Below, piece by piece: positions 1 through 6,444 of a stretch of DNA of 10,068 bases (its first letter is position 1; the number at the start of each line of letters is the position of its first letter). The notes below the pieces were generated by a model that did no database searches, was not told the DNA's origin, and saw only the letters and a list, made by a program, of their open reading frames with translations. The position numbers and the translations under genes were made by a program. Origin of the DNA: a bacterium UBP6_UBA1196 (GTDB lineage Bacteria; UBP6; UBA1177); assembly GCA_002310035.1 (NCBI GenBank), contig DBYC01000041.1, forward strand, positions 1 to 10,068, given 5' to 3'.

Positions 1-450
1 TGCAAAAAATCCTGTTATAAAATAGACAATAAGATTTGGTCCCCGAAATCTGTTCAGACAGTAGTTTATGAAGAAGCCTTGGAATATTGCAACAATTTGA
101 CAGATTGTGGATTCAGCGACTGGCATTTGCCTACTATTGATGAATTAAGAACGCTTATCAAAAACTGCCCGGAAACAGAAACAGGCGGCTCGTGCAACGT
201 AAGCGATGTAAACAATTGTTTGTCATTTTCAACCTGTTTTACAGATAGTGATTGTTTCTCATGTTCAACAACAGGAAATTACAGCAAATTAGGTGACGGC
301 AACATTTTTCTTTGGTCTACATCTCTTCAGTCAGACGATCCTGATAAAGCTTGGGGAGTATTATTTCAAACCGGTTGGGTTAGTATCCTAGATAAAAATA
401 AAAATGAGTATTTTTCTTATGTCCGCTGTGTCAGAGATGCGGAAGAATGA
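1..450 (+). CDS. Lcl C-terminal (DUF1566) domain protein, 5'-truncated
   Basis: The frame is open from base 1 to the TGA at 448-450, so 149 residues of a longer protein are visible and its start lies left of the window. The TTG at 79 is unlikely to be the start, because recognisable domain sequence (WSPKSVQTVVYEEALEYCNNL region) lies upstream of it. Family signs are the sequence GFSDWHLPTIDELRTLI, then a Trp-Ser-Thr-Ser segment (FLWSTS), an Ala-Trp-Gly strand, and the terminal YVRCVR. This order is typical of the Lcl_C/DUF1566 fold, a C-type-lectin-like module found in exported bacterial proteins. The middle is dense in cysteine (roughly ten in 149 residues), which suggests disulfides and an extracytoplasmic location. 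The ligand is unknown. The domain call is fairly sure; the function of the whole protein is not. Confidence 0.8.
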   Translation, partial: CKKSCYKIDNKIWSPKSVQTVVYEEALEYCNNLTDCGFSDWHLPTIDELRTLIKNCPETETGGSCNVSDVNNCLSFSTCFTDSDCFSCSTTGNYSKLGDGNIFLWSTSLQSDDPDKAWGVLFQTGWVSILDKNKNEYFSYVRCVRDAEE

Positions 451-468
451 TACAGAAACACTTGAAAA
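444..468. repeat. Left copy of imperfect direct repeat flanking the TA module
   Basis: This 25-base segment matches 1059-1086 with one substitution and gaps of 1 and 2 bases. The shared core is CAGAAA, then CACTTGAAAA. The left copy covers the stop codon of the Lcl-domain gene. The right copy covers the promoter of the toxin-antitoxin pair. Both copies lie in the same orientation and enclose both TA genes. It may be a relic of the insertion or duplication that brought in the module, or a shared A-rich promoter-like sequence. Confidence 0.5.
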
Positions 469-507
469 AATGAAAGAAGCCGTCAAATGTAATTCTTAGT
501 CTCTGAC

Positions 508-780
508 CTAAAACAAATCAGAATGAGTTCCCGTCCGTGATAAAAACAGAATCAAATCATTATTGTTTATACGGTAAATCAGCAGCCAGTCAGGTTGAAT
601 GTGGCATTCCCGGAAACCTTTGTAATTTCCGGAGAGTTCGTGATCACGGTTTTTGGGCGGAAGTGTTTCTCCTGCGGCAAGTTTTTTGATGACATCGGTT
701 ATTGCCTGCATATTGTAGCCGCGTTTTTGACAGAGTTTCAGATCCTGACGGAATTTATTGGTTGGTCTTATTGCATACAT
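508..780 (-). CDS. yafQ: YafQ-family toxin (RelE superfamily mRNA interferase)
   Basis: This is a 90-residue toxin of the RelE/YafQ family, ribosome-dependent endoribonucleases that cut mRNA during translation. The C-terminal half matches the E. coli YafQ pattern as I remember it: DHELSGNYKGFREC, then HIQPDWLLIYR, then SRTGTHSDLF. The residues matching the known YafQ active site are all present: His47, His60, Asp64, Trp65, His86 and Phe90. Length is normal for the family (about 92), so it looks intact. Its ATG overlaps the TGA stop of the upstream antitoxin gene by one base (TGATG), and a GGAG lies 11 bases before it inside the antitoxin gene, so translational coupling is likely. Expression and repression should depend on the antitoxin promoter at 1062-1089. 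The family call is strong; activity is inferred. Confidence 0.93.
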   Translation of the reverse strand: MYAIRPTNKFRQDLKLCQKRGYNMQAITDVIKKLAAGETLPPKNRDHELSGNYKGFRECHIQPDWLLIYRINNNDLILFLSRTGTHSDLF

Positions 781-1031
781 CAGGCCAGAAGCTCCTTCAT
801 CATCTGGTCAACATCGGTGTAGGTTTTTCCTAGAGAAGGATCTTTTTCCATTTCCTCGACTTCGCGGATCGCCTCTTTGGTTTCCTCGTTAAATTCTTCA
901 TTCTGCTGTTCATAGCGGTAAACGACATAGCTGATTATGTGCGAAATCTCGTCCAGACAAGCTTCCGGAGCCGCTTTTATCTGCGCCGAAACAGCCTCGT
1001 AAGTTGTTTTTTGTTTCTCGTTAAGATCCAT
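780..1031 (-). CDS. Antitoxin of the YafQ-like toxin, RelB/DinJ-like C-terminus
   Basis: This 83-residue acidic protein lies directly upstream of the toxin, in the usual antitoxin-first order, and shares one base with it. The C-terminal part (about residues 47-83, FNEETKEAIREVEE to DVDQMMKELLA) resembles the toxin-wrapping tail of RelB/DinJ antitoxins. The N-terminal part does not show the beta-strand start of a ribbon-helix-helix domain. It is helical, with a PEACLDEISHIISYVVYRYE stretch that recalls the short helical N-terminus of DUF2281-like antitoxins. DNA binding, and so autoregulation, is therefore not assured. The start is well set: GGAGGGG lies 6 bases before the ATG. Identity as antitoxin rests mainly on context. 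Confidence 0.82.
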   Translation of the reverse strand: MDLNEKQKTTYEAVSAQIKAAPEACLDEISHIISYVVYRYEQQNEEFNEETKEAIREVEEMEKDPSLGKTYTDVDQMMKELLA

Positions 1032-1058
1032 TTTATCCCCTCCGTCTCAAAAAACCCG

Positions 1059-1086
1059 AGAATTATAGCAGAAAAACACTTGAAAA
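1059..1086. repeat. Right copy of imperfect direct repeat flanking the TA module
   Basis: This is the partner of 444-468, in the same orientation and about 615 bases away. It holds the -10 and part of the -35 of the TA promoter. The left copy would read TATCAT at the matching -10 position, so it looks like a decayed form of the same sequence. Confidence 0.5.
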
Positions 1087-1089
1087 CAA
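1062..1089 (-). promoter_or_regulatory. Promoter of the toxin-antitoxin pair
   Basis: Read on the minus strand there is a perfect -10 TATAAT (1062-1067) and a -35-like TTGTTT (1084-1089) separated by 16 bases. Transcription would begin about 25 bases before the antitoxin ribosome binding site. A small inverted repeat CTTG-AAAA-CAAG (1079-1090) covers the -35 box and could be an operator, though a four-base arm is weak. The promoter begins 20 bases after the aat stop, so the TA genes could also receive read-through from the galT-aat operon. Confidence 0.6.
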
Positions 1090-1108
1090 GGGGTTATTGC
1101 TAAAATCA

Positions 1109-1804
1109 CTAAAAATCTACTCTCCCAGCCTCTGCCGCACGACGGACAATTTCGAGGAACTCTTTTCTCGGGATAAATTCGGCTCCGAGCGACTTCAGAT
1201 GCTCGGTTTCGACCTGGCAGTCGATTACGGGACAGCCGATCTCGCGAAGTTTGCCGACAAAAGTTATGAAAGCGGCTTTTGATGCGTTCGGATAAGTCGA
1301 AAACATGCTTTCGCCGAAAAAAGCCTTACCTATCATCACGCCGTAAAGCCCGCCTGCAAGGATGTCAGTACCGGTAAGCCAGCTTTCGACGCTAACTGCA
1401 TAGCCCAGGACGTGAAGGCGGTTGTAGGCCTTTTCCATGTCGTCAGTGATCCACGTCCCTTCCTGATGGACCCTTACTTCGTGGCGGCAGCGGCTTATGA
1501 CCTGCGGGAAAGCGGTGTTGACGGTAACCGTGAATTCACCTGATTTGAGAACTTTTTTCATGCTTTTCGAAACATGGAGTTTTTCGGGAAAAAGGACAAA
1601 GCGCGGATCAGGCGACCACCAGAGGATCTTGCTTCCCTGATACGAGATCCTGCTTTCTTCGGAATACCAGGGAAAAATCCCCGATTTGTAAGCAAGAAGA
1701 AGCCTTTCCGGCCTCAGATCGCCGCCGATTGCCAGAAAACCGTCAGGCTCGGCATTTTCGACAGGAGGAAAACCGATTGAACTTTTCGAAAGGTAGTAAA
1801 TCAT
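1109..1804 (-). CDS. aat: Leucyl/phenylalanyl-tRNA-protein transferase
   Basis: Aat transfers Leu or Phe from aminoacyl-tRNA to the N-terminal Arg or Lys of proteins, making a primary destabilising residue for the ClpS-ClpAP N-end-rule pathway in the cytoplasm. The 231-residue product carries the family motifs in order: IGGDL (26-30), LLLAYKSGIFPW (35-46), WWSPDPR (62-68), TWI (117-119), GGLYG (151-155), FFGESMFS (162-169) and IDCQ (194-197), then a SLGAEFIPR end. The residues I expect at the active site are present (Trp118, Glu165, Ser169, Asp195, Gln197). An insertion of about ten residues sits between FPW and WWSPDPR. It is the last gene of the galT-galU-rimO operon, 58 bases after rimO. 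I see no convincing ribosome binding site before its ATG, so it may be weakly expressed or coupled to rimO. Confidence 0.96.
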   Translation of the reverse strand: MIYYLSKSSIGFPPVENAEPDGFLAIGGDLRPERLLLAYKSGIFPWYSEESRISYQGSKILWWSPDPRFVLFPEKLHVSKSMKKVLKSGEFTVTVNTAFPQVISRCRHEVRVHQEGTWITDDMEKAYNRLHVLGYAVSVESWLTGTDILAGGLYGVMIGKAFFGESMFSTYPNASKAAFITFVGKLREIGCPVIDCQVETEHLKSLGAEFIPRKEFLEIVRRAAEAGRVDF

Positions 1805-1862
1805 TGAGACGACTAAAAAAATTCAATAAAAAAAACTCCGCGAAACACCTGCAAAGTTTAGA

Positions 1863-3179
1863 TCATTTAATAATATCAGCAATAAAATCAGTGCCTTCCC
1901 TTGAAACGATCCTGCATTTGAGGATAGTTCCAGCTTTTTCGCTTTCCAGATTGGTGATTATCGTGATCCCGTCGATTTCAGGCGCCTGGTTCCATGATCT
2001 TCCGACAGGAACTTTGAGTTCTGGGTCGATCCCTTCGTAAAGGACTTCGACTTCTTTGCCGACAAAGCGGTCAAGGCGCTTTTCCATGCATTCGTGCGCC
2101 GCCTTTTCGATTTCGGCAAAACGCGCATCGGCTGTTTTTGCGGGAACGGCACGCATTTTGTAGGAAGCCGACGACTCTTCTTTCGAATATTTGAAAGCTC
2201 CGATGTAATCGAAAAAGCCTTTTTCAATGAATGTTTTCAGAAGTTCGTGATCCTCTTTTTTCTCTGCGGGGAACGATGAAATCACAGTAGTTCTGAGAAG
2301 ATAGTTTTCGCCGAAGACTTCCTTGATCATGCTGATCAGATTATAAATATCTTTCTCGGCATAACGCCTGTTCATCGCCTTCAGAACTGTGTCGGAAACA
2401 TGCTGGAGAGGAACTTCAAGATAGTTATACATCTTCTTTGAATCTCTAATTATTTCAAGAAGTTCTCTGTCGATTCCGGACGGATACAGATACATCACCC
2501 TGAACTTGAAATTTCCTTTCAGCGCGTTCAGCGAACGGATAAGCTGCTTTAGCGACGAATTGGTTTTCGAGCCGTACTGCGTAGTATCCTGAGCGATGAC
2601 AACGATTTCCTTAACGCCTGTTTTTATTAAGTTTTCAGCTTCCGCAAGAATATCTTTCAGCTGGCGTTCACGGTATCTTCCGCGGATATGAGGGATCGAG
2701 CAGTATGAGCAGAAGTTGTTGCAGCCGTCCGCGATCTTGAGGTAAGCCGTCCAGGGCGAATAAGTGAGAACGCGTCCCATTGATGCGGTGTAAAGAAATT
2801 CAGATGCTTCGCTTTTTCCTCTGAAACCGTCGTTCCAGTGTTCCGTAACGATTTTTGCGACATGCGGAAGGTCGTTGACACCGAAAATGAAATCGGCTTC
2901 CGGCAACATATCGCCAAGATTCGGGTAAAGCTGCGGCAGACATCCCATAACGGCTATCTTTGCCCCTTTTTTCAGACTGGCGTGAAGCTCGAAAAACGAA
3001 TTCACAGACTCTTCCCTTGCATCGTTTATGAAACTGCATGTGTTGAGAATGACTAAATCGGCTTTGCCGGAAGTTTCGGCGACTTCCCAGCCTTTATCGA
3101 CAAACTGTGCTATGACGACTTCGGAATCGACCCTGTTTTTCGGACATCCGAGCGAACAGCAGAACAATTTTTTCTTCAT
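1863..3179 (-). CDS. rimO: Ribosomal protein S12 methylthiotransferase RimO
   Basis: RimO is a radical-SAM enzyme with two Fe-S clusters that methylthiolates a conserved aspartate of ribosomal protein S12 (Asp88 in E. coli numbering). Counting from the ATG at 3179 the product has 438 residues, the normal size. The UPF0004 domain comes first, with cluster ligands Cys12 (SLGCPKN), Cys48 (NTCSF) and Cys80 (MGCLP). The radical-SAM core has Cys153-x3-Cys157-x2-Cys160 (DGCNNFCSYCSIP). QDTTQYG and LEVPLQHVSDTVLKAM follow, and a TRAM-type domain ends the protein. The SLGCPKN-VDSE and QDTT signatures separate RimO from MiaB. Start choice: an ATG at 3197 overlaps the galU stop as TGATG, and a TTG at 3200 extends the frame, but only the ATG at 3179 has a GGAG at the right distance (6 bases) and the family's usual short N-terminus. 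Confidence 0.95.
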   Translation of the reverse strand: MKKKLFCCSLGCPKNRVDSEVVIAQFVDKGWEVAETSGKADLVILNTCSFINDAREESVNSFFELHASLKKGAKIAVMGCLPQLYPNLGDMLPEADFIFGVNDLPHVAKIVTEHWNDGFRGKSEASEFLYTASMGRVLTYSPWTAYLKIADGCNNFCSYCSIPHIRGRYRERQLKDILAEAENLIKTGVKEIVVIAQDTTQYGSKTNSSLKQLIRSLNALKGNFKFRVMYLYPSGIDRELLEIIRDSKKMYNYLEVPLQHVSDTVLKAMNRRYAEKDIYNLISMIKEVFGENYLLRTTVISSFPAEKKEDHELLKTFIEKGFFDYIGAFKYSKEESSASYKMRAVPAKTADARFAEIEKAAHECMEKRLDRFVGKEVEVLYEGIDPELKVPVGRSWNQAPEIDGITIITNLESEKAGTILKCRIVSREGTDFIADIIK

Positions 3180-3196
3180 AAATTTCTCCACAGCCA

Positions 3197-4051
3197 TCAA
3201 ATCAATTCTTTAATTTTATTCGAGAAATCAGGAACACGCCTAAGAGCTGCAAAAACATTGGCGAGAGCAAAACCTTCCATGTTTCCTGTGTCGAAAACAT
3301 GGGTTTTCTCATCAATAACGAATCCCAGCACCTTTTCTTCGGAAAGAAGAGCCGTAATAGCATCGGTAAGCTGGATTTCGCCGCCTTTACCAGGTTTGAC
3401 ATCACGCAGAAGAGCGGCGATCTTCGGCGTAAAAATATACCTTCCGATCACTGCGAGATTCGACGAAGTTTCGCCTTCGGCCGGTTTTTCGACAAGCCTT
3501 TTTATTTCGATCGTATCGTCAGAAAGCCTTGTTCCTTCGGCAATTCCGTAAAGCCCCCGCATTTCCGCAGGAACTTCCTTGAGCGCGACGACAGAGCATC
3601 CGTATTTTTCGTGGATCTCATTCATCCGCTGCATCACGCTGGAGCCACCGTCGGAAAAAATAAGCATGTCTGGAAGCATAACTGCAAACGAGGCATCTTC
3701 AGGAACGGCCAGAGTCCCTTTCATTACAGCATGCCCCAAGCCCAAAGGCAGTTTCTGCCGCACCGAGATGACCTCTATCATATCGTCAAGAGCCTCTACT
3801 TTCTCACGGACTGAATTCCCGAGTTTTCCTACCGAAAATTTAGGGTTTATCTTGTCAAAATGGTCGAGGATCGCCTCTTTGCCGTTACCGGATACAAAAA
3901 CCACGTTTGTAGCACCGGCTTCGACCGATTCCTCGACAATGTACTGGATCACAGGCTTGTCAAGGACAGGAAAAAGCTCCTTTGGAATACATTTGGATGC
4001 CGGAAGGAAACGTGTCGCAAGCCCTGCGGCCGGAATTATTGAATAGTTCAT
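3197..4051 (-). CDS. galU: UTP-glucose-1-phosphate uridylyltransferase
   Basis: GalU joins UTP and glucose-1-phosphate to give UDP-glucose, used for LPS, capsule and other glycans and in the Leloir pathway. The 284-residue protein shows the nucleotidyltransferase signature at residues 7-31 (PAAGLATRFLPASK, then PKELFPVLDKP), PLGLGHAV (102-109), the metal-binding LPD (127-129), VEKP (187-190), GEIQLTDAI (224-232) and FDTGNMEGF (253-261). It is slightly shorter than E. coli GalU (about 302). A GGAG lies 6 bases before the ATG, inside the last codons of the GalT-like gene, which ends 3 bases upstream. The two genes are thus tightly coupled. That fits, since GalT produces or consumes UDP-glucose, the GalU product. 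Confidence 0.95.
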   Translation of the reverse strand: MNYSIIPAAGLATRFLPASKCIPKELFPVLDKPVIQYIVEESVEAGATNVVFVSGNGKEAILDHFDKINPKFSVGKLGNSVREKVEALDDMIEVISVRQKLPLGLGHAVMKGTLAVPEDASFAVMLPDMLIFSDGGSSVMQRMNEIHEKYGCSVVALKEVPAEMRGLYGIAEGTRLSDDTIEIKRLVEKPAEGETSSNLAVIGRYIFTPKIAALLRDVKPGKGGEIQLTDAITALLSEEKVLGFVIDEKTHVFDTGNMEGFALANVFAALRRVPDFSNKIKELI

Positions 4052-4054
4052 ATC

Positions 4055-5065
4055 TTACTCCATTATATTTCTCAAAAATCCGGCGGCATCTTCCGGCAAA
4101 GTCGGATTGACGAAAATACCGTTTTCCAGATTGTCGGCCGTTATCACGCTGATGCGCGGAATGATCTCAAGATGCCAGTGATATGCAAGACTTTCCGCTT
4201 CAGCTTCACTCCCGCTGTTTACCGGAAGATAATTGAACACCATGTTGTAAGCCGGAGAATTGAGCCCTGTTCTGAGTTTGGCGAGCACTGTTTTCAGTAT
4301 TCTGGCGAAATCAGAGATCGCCGCTTTCGGATTTTCGCTAAGAATTCTCCCGTGTTTTTTCGGAAGGACCATTATTTCGAACGGAAAACGGCTTGCATAA
4401 GGACAGAACGCCATAAAACGGTCGTTTTCGCAGACGATCCTCTTCCTTTCACAGATCTCCTGATCCAGCATGTCGCACAGAAGGCATCGTTCATGCAGAC
4501 GGTAATATTCAATGCAGTTGTCGATTTTCATCCTGACAAAAGTCGGAACGAAGGGAAAAGCCTTTATTTCCGAATAGTTGTGGTTTATCATCCCGCCGGC
4601 TGCGGCTCCCCTGCTTTTTGTCACGGAAATATAGCGGAAACGGATGTCTTTCCTGAGATCTGCTATACGGTCGAATATTATTTTCACTGCATCGGCGATT
4701 TCTTCAACCGAAAGCTGATCCGCGCTGACTCCGCTTTTAGGAGTTTCTACAACGACTTCATGGGCTCCAAGACGCGACATCGAATCGTAAAGACCGTGGC
4801 CTCTGCTGTTTTTATCGTTTTCGACTCTGAGAACCGGATTTTTCGCAGGAAAAACACGCGACGACCATCCGCCGGCAGAATAAAGCGGATCCGAACTGCG
4901 CAGAATATCCGGTCCGGTAGCGTACTCCAGCCCCGGAATAAAAGGATCCATATCGAACCTTGTCTCATTTTCCGAACTTCCCGCAACGATAGTATTCACT
5001 TTTTCCGGCGCGAAAACGACCCATATCTTATTAAGAGGATCTCTTCTTAAAATTCCTTCAGCCAT
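4055..5065 (-). CDS. galT: Galactose-1-phosphate uridylyltransferase family protein, degenerate active site
   Basis: The 336-residue protein has the two-HIT-domain architecture of GalT, which exchanges UMP between UDP-glucose and galactose-1-phosphate. It retains the opening LRRDPLNKIWVVFAPEK, a GAHEVVVETP strand, RGAAAGG (152-158) and a C-terminal AYHWHLEIIPR (295-305). Key positions differ. Where the family has CPFCPG (zinc cysteines) it reads DPFIPG, and where it has the catalytic HPH-S-Q it reads His162-Asn-Tyr164-Ser-Glu166. The nucleophilic histidine is thus replaced by tyrosine and the glutamine by glutamate. A separate CLLC pair sits at 194-197. The reading frame is intact, so this is not a simple pseudogene. 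The start at 5065 has GGAG 6 bases upstream; the 22 extra codons upstream are A/T-rich and lack a ribosome binding site. First gene of the operon, 3 bases before galU. Family is sure; GalT activity is doubtful. Confidence 0.82.
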   Translation of the reverse strand: MAEGILRRDPLNKIWVVFAPEKVNTIVAGSSENETRFDMDPFIPGLEYATGPDILRSSDPLYSAGGWSSRVFPAKNPVLRVENDKNSRGHGLYDSMSRLGAHEVVVETPKSGVSADQLSVEEIADAVKIIFDRIADLRKDIRFRYISVTKSRGAAAGGMINHNYSEIKAFPFVPTFVRMKIDNCIEYYRLHERCLLCDMLDQEICERKRIVCENDRFMAFCPYASRFPFEIMVLPKKHGRILSENPKAAISDFARILKTVLAKLRTGLNSPAYNMVFNYLPVNSGSEAEAESLAYHWHLEIIPRISVITADNLENGIFVNPTLPEDAAGFLRNIME

Positions 5066-5096
5066 CTTTTTCTCCGTCTGAAACAAAAAGCCGATT

Positions 5097-5123
5097 ATTG
5101 TAGCATAAAAACAAAAAAAACAA
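5097..5123 (-). promoter_or_regulatory. Probable promoter of the galT-galU-rimO-aat operon
   Basis: On the minus strand there is a -10 TACAAT (5097-5102) and a TTGTTT (5118-5123) 15 bases upstream, set in a T-rich tract. The short spacer makes the -35 uncertain. The predicted leader is about 25 bases. It is divergent from the promoter at 5157-5185; the two do not overlap. Confidence 0.45.
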
Positions 5124-5156
5124 AAATTCATCTTTTTATTTCGATATCCTCTTTTT

Positions 5157-5185
5157 TTGACAAAACCAGACCCTGCATGTAGTAT
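5157..5185 (+). promoter_or_regulatory. Near-consensus sigma70 promoter for the exported Cys-rich protein
   Basis: A perfect -35 TTGACA (5157-5162), a 17-base spacer and a -10 TAGTAT (5180-5185) lie about 33 bases before the ATG at 5218. This is one of the best promoter matches in the window and suggests strong, constitutive-type expression. Confidence 0.7.
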
Positions 5186-5217
5186 CGCCCGTTTTTTTGT
5201 TTCGAATGGAGATTTTT

Positions 5218-6444
5218 ATGAAAAAACTGCTTTTTATCCTCATTTTTTCGATGTTCAACGCATCGCTTTTTGCTGAATTTCCGTGGCCGTGCTCGGACAA
5301 TTCGGAATGTCCGGAAGGAACTTCCTGCAATTCCAGTTCAAACACCTGCATGATGGCAAAGGACAAAGTCGTCGATTATACAGTTCTTTACCTTGACAAA
5401 GGCGAAAACAATCCTAACAGCCGCGGTTCAGGAACGATTTTCATTCCGAATCCAAGCAAAGACCTTGTTCTCGGGCAACTTGCCGTAAAAGCCGGAGGCG
5501 ATAACGGTAAAATTTATTTTATAACGGATATTTTAGTAGACATCTCAGCTTCGAGCCAGATCCATTTTGAAAATTTCAAGCTGATTTACGACGAAAACGG
5601 AAATGCAGTCGCCGACAGTTCGGAAAAGGTCCTCGCAGAAGGTAAAGTTGAAGGTTACGGAATGAGCTTCGAACTCGACCAGCGTTACACAGCCTTCAAA
5701 ACGAATCAGACCGAGAATTTTCTGATCGTAGGCACGGTATCGGCCGACAAAGATCTGCCGAACGACAGGTTCAATATCAGGATCCAGGGTAACAAAGATT
5801 ATATAAAAACAAAAACTTACTCCAGCGATGCCGAAGTTTCAGCATCAAAAGATATCAATAATTTCCCATCTTTCACATTCGAACCTCAAAGCGGCTACTT
5901 CCTTTTTGCTTCAGGCAGACATTTTCCGGCAGCTCCATCCTGGAGAGAAATCAACGGCGAATACGAAATCATGCACCTCAGACTTAAAGCTCTGGACGGC
6001 GCAAACGAACTCACAGGTCTGACAGTAAAACTTGACGGCAACAAAGTCGCTTTCGGCAACGGAGTCGAAAAGATATCGCTCTACATTGACTCGAACAACG
6101 ACGGTAAAGGCGACACTATGGTTGCTGAACTTTCTGATTTTACAGAACCGCAGCAGTCTGTAACATTCCAGATTCCGTCCGGAAAAATTGCCATGAATCA
6201 GAGCGAAGAAACATTTCTTACCATAAAAGCGGCTCTGAATTTCTACAATGATCAGAACACTTACTTCTATATCTCGGAATCGGATGTCGCATTGAAAAAC
6301 AAACAAAAAATTGAAGGAACCACAGTCAAAACCGACAACTTCATATATTCCTGCAAGGAAGACAACCCTGACTGCCGCCTCAAACCCGAAGAAAATCAGG
6401 AAGAAGGCGGAGATTCAGGATGCTCGCTTCTTTTCGTTGATTAA
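5218..6444 (+). CDS. Exported Cys-rich protein of unknown function
   Basis: This 408-residue protein begins at an ATG preceded by GGAG at 6 bases; an upstream in-frame start at 5197 adds a non-signal leader and is less likely. Residues 1-19 are a clear signal peptide (Lys-Lys, hydrophobic core, cleavage near SLFA-E). The mature protein starts with a small module C25-x5-C31-x5-C37-x6-C44 (CSDNSECPEG type), common in secreted proteins of delta-proteobacterial relatives. The rest looks beta-rich, perhaps two beta-sandwich domains (about 50-210 and 230-380). An Asp-rich loop DSNNDGKGD (291-299) resembles a dockerin/EF-hand calcium loop. The end carries CKEDNPDC, an acidic linker and the tail GDSGCSLLFVD. 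There is no membrane anchor, so it is periplasmic or released. I recognise no family. Its stop overlaps that of the convergent corC-like gene. Confidence 0.85.
   Translation: MKKLLFILIFSMFNASLFAEFPWPCSDNSECPEGTSCNSSSNTCMMAKDKVVDYTVLYLDKGENNPNSRGSGTIFIPNPSKDLVLGQLAVKAGGDNGKIYFITDILVDISASSQIHFENFKLIYDENGNAVADSSEKVLAEGKVEGYGMSFELDQRYTAFKTNQTENFLIVGTVSADKDLPNDRFNIRIQGNKDYIKTKTYSSDAEVSASKDINNFPSFTFEPQSGYFLFASGRHFPAAPSWREINGEYEIMHLRLKALDGANELTGLTVKLDGNKVAFGNGVEKISLYIDSNNDGKGDTMVAELSDFTEPQQSVTFQIPSGKIAMNQSEETFLTIKAALNFYNDQNTYFYISESDVALKNKQKIEGTTVKTDNFIYSCKEDNPDCRLKPEENQEEGGDSGCSLLFVD

Noticed and set aside
451..507. Small gene between the Lcl-domain gene and the toxin
   Set aside because: The only ATG frame is nine codons long with no ribosome binding site.
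1805..1862. Terminator or separate promoter between rimO and aat
   Set aside because: There is a run of eight T on the minus strand but no stable stem before it, and no good -10/-35 pair.
3299..3814. Plus-strand 171-codon open frame and its overlapping neighbours
   Set aside because: Antisense to galU, which is unambiguous by motifs and spacing.
4540..4620. Frameshift or sequencing error explaining the odd GalT active site
   Set aside because: The flanking family motifs (RGAAAGG before, FPFVP after) are in the same frame and at the expected distance, so the residues are true substitutions.
4172..5050. Plus-strand 292-codon open frame
   Set aside because: It lies wholly antisense to the GalT-like gene, has no ribosome binding site or recognisable domain, and follows from codon bias of the real gene.
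5066..5131. Longer start for the GalT-like protein
   Set aside because: The 22 extra codons lie over the predicted promoter, lack a ribosome binding site, and are not part of the family.
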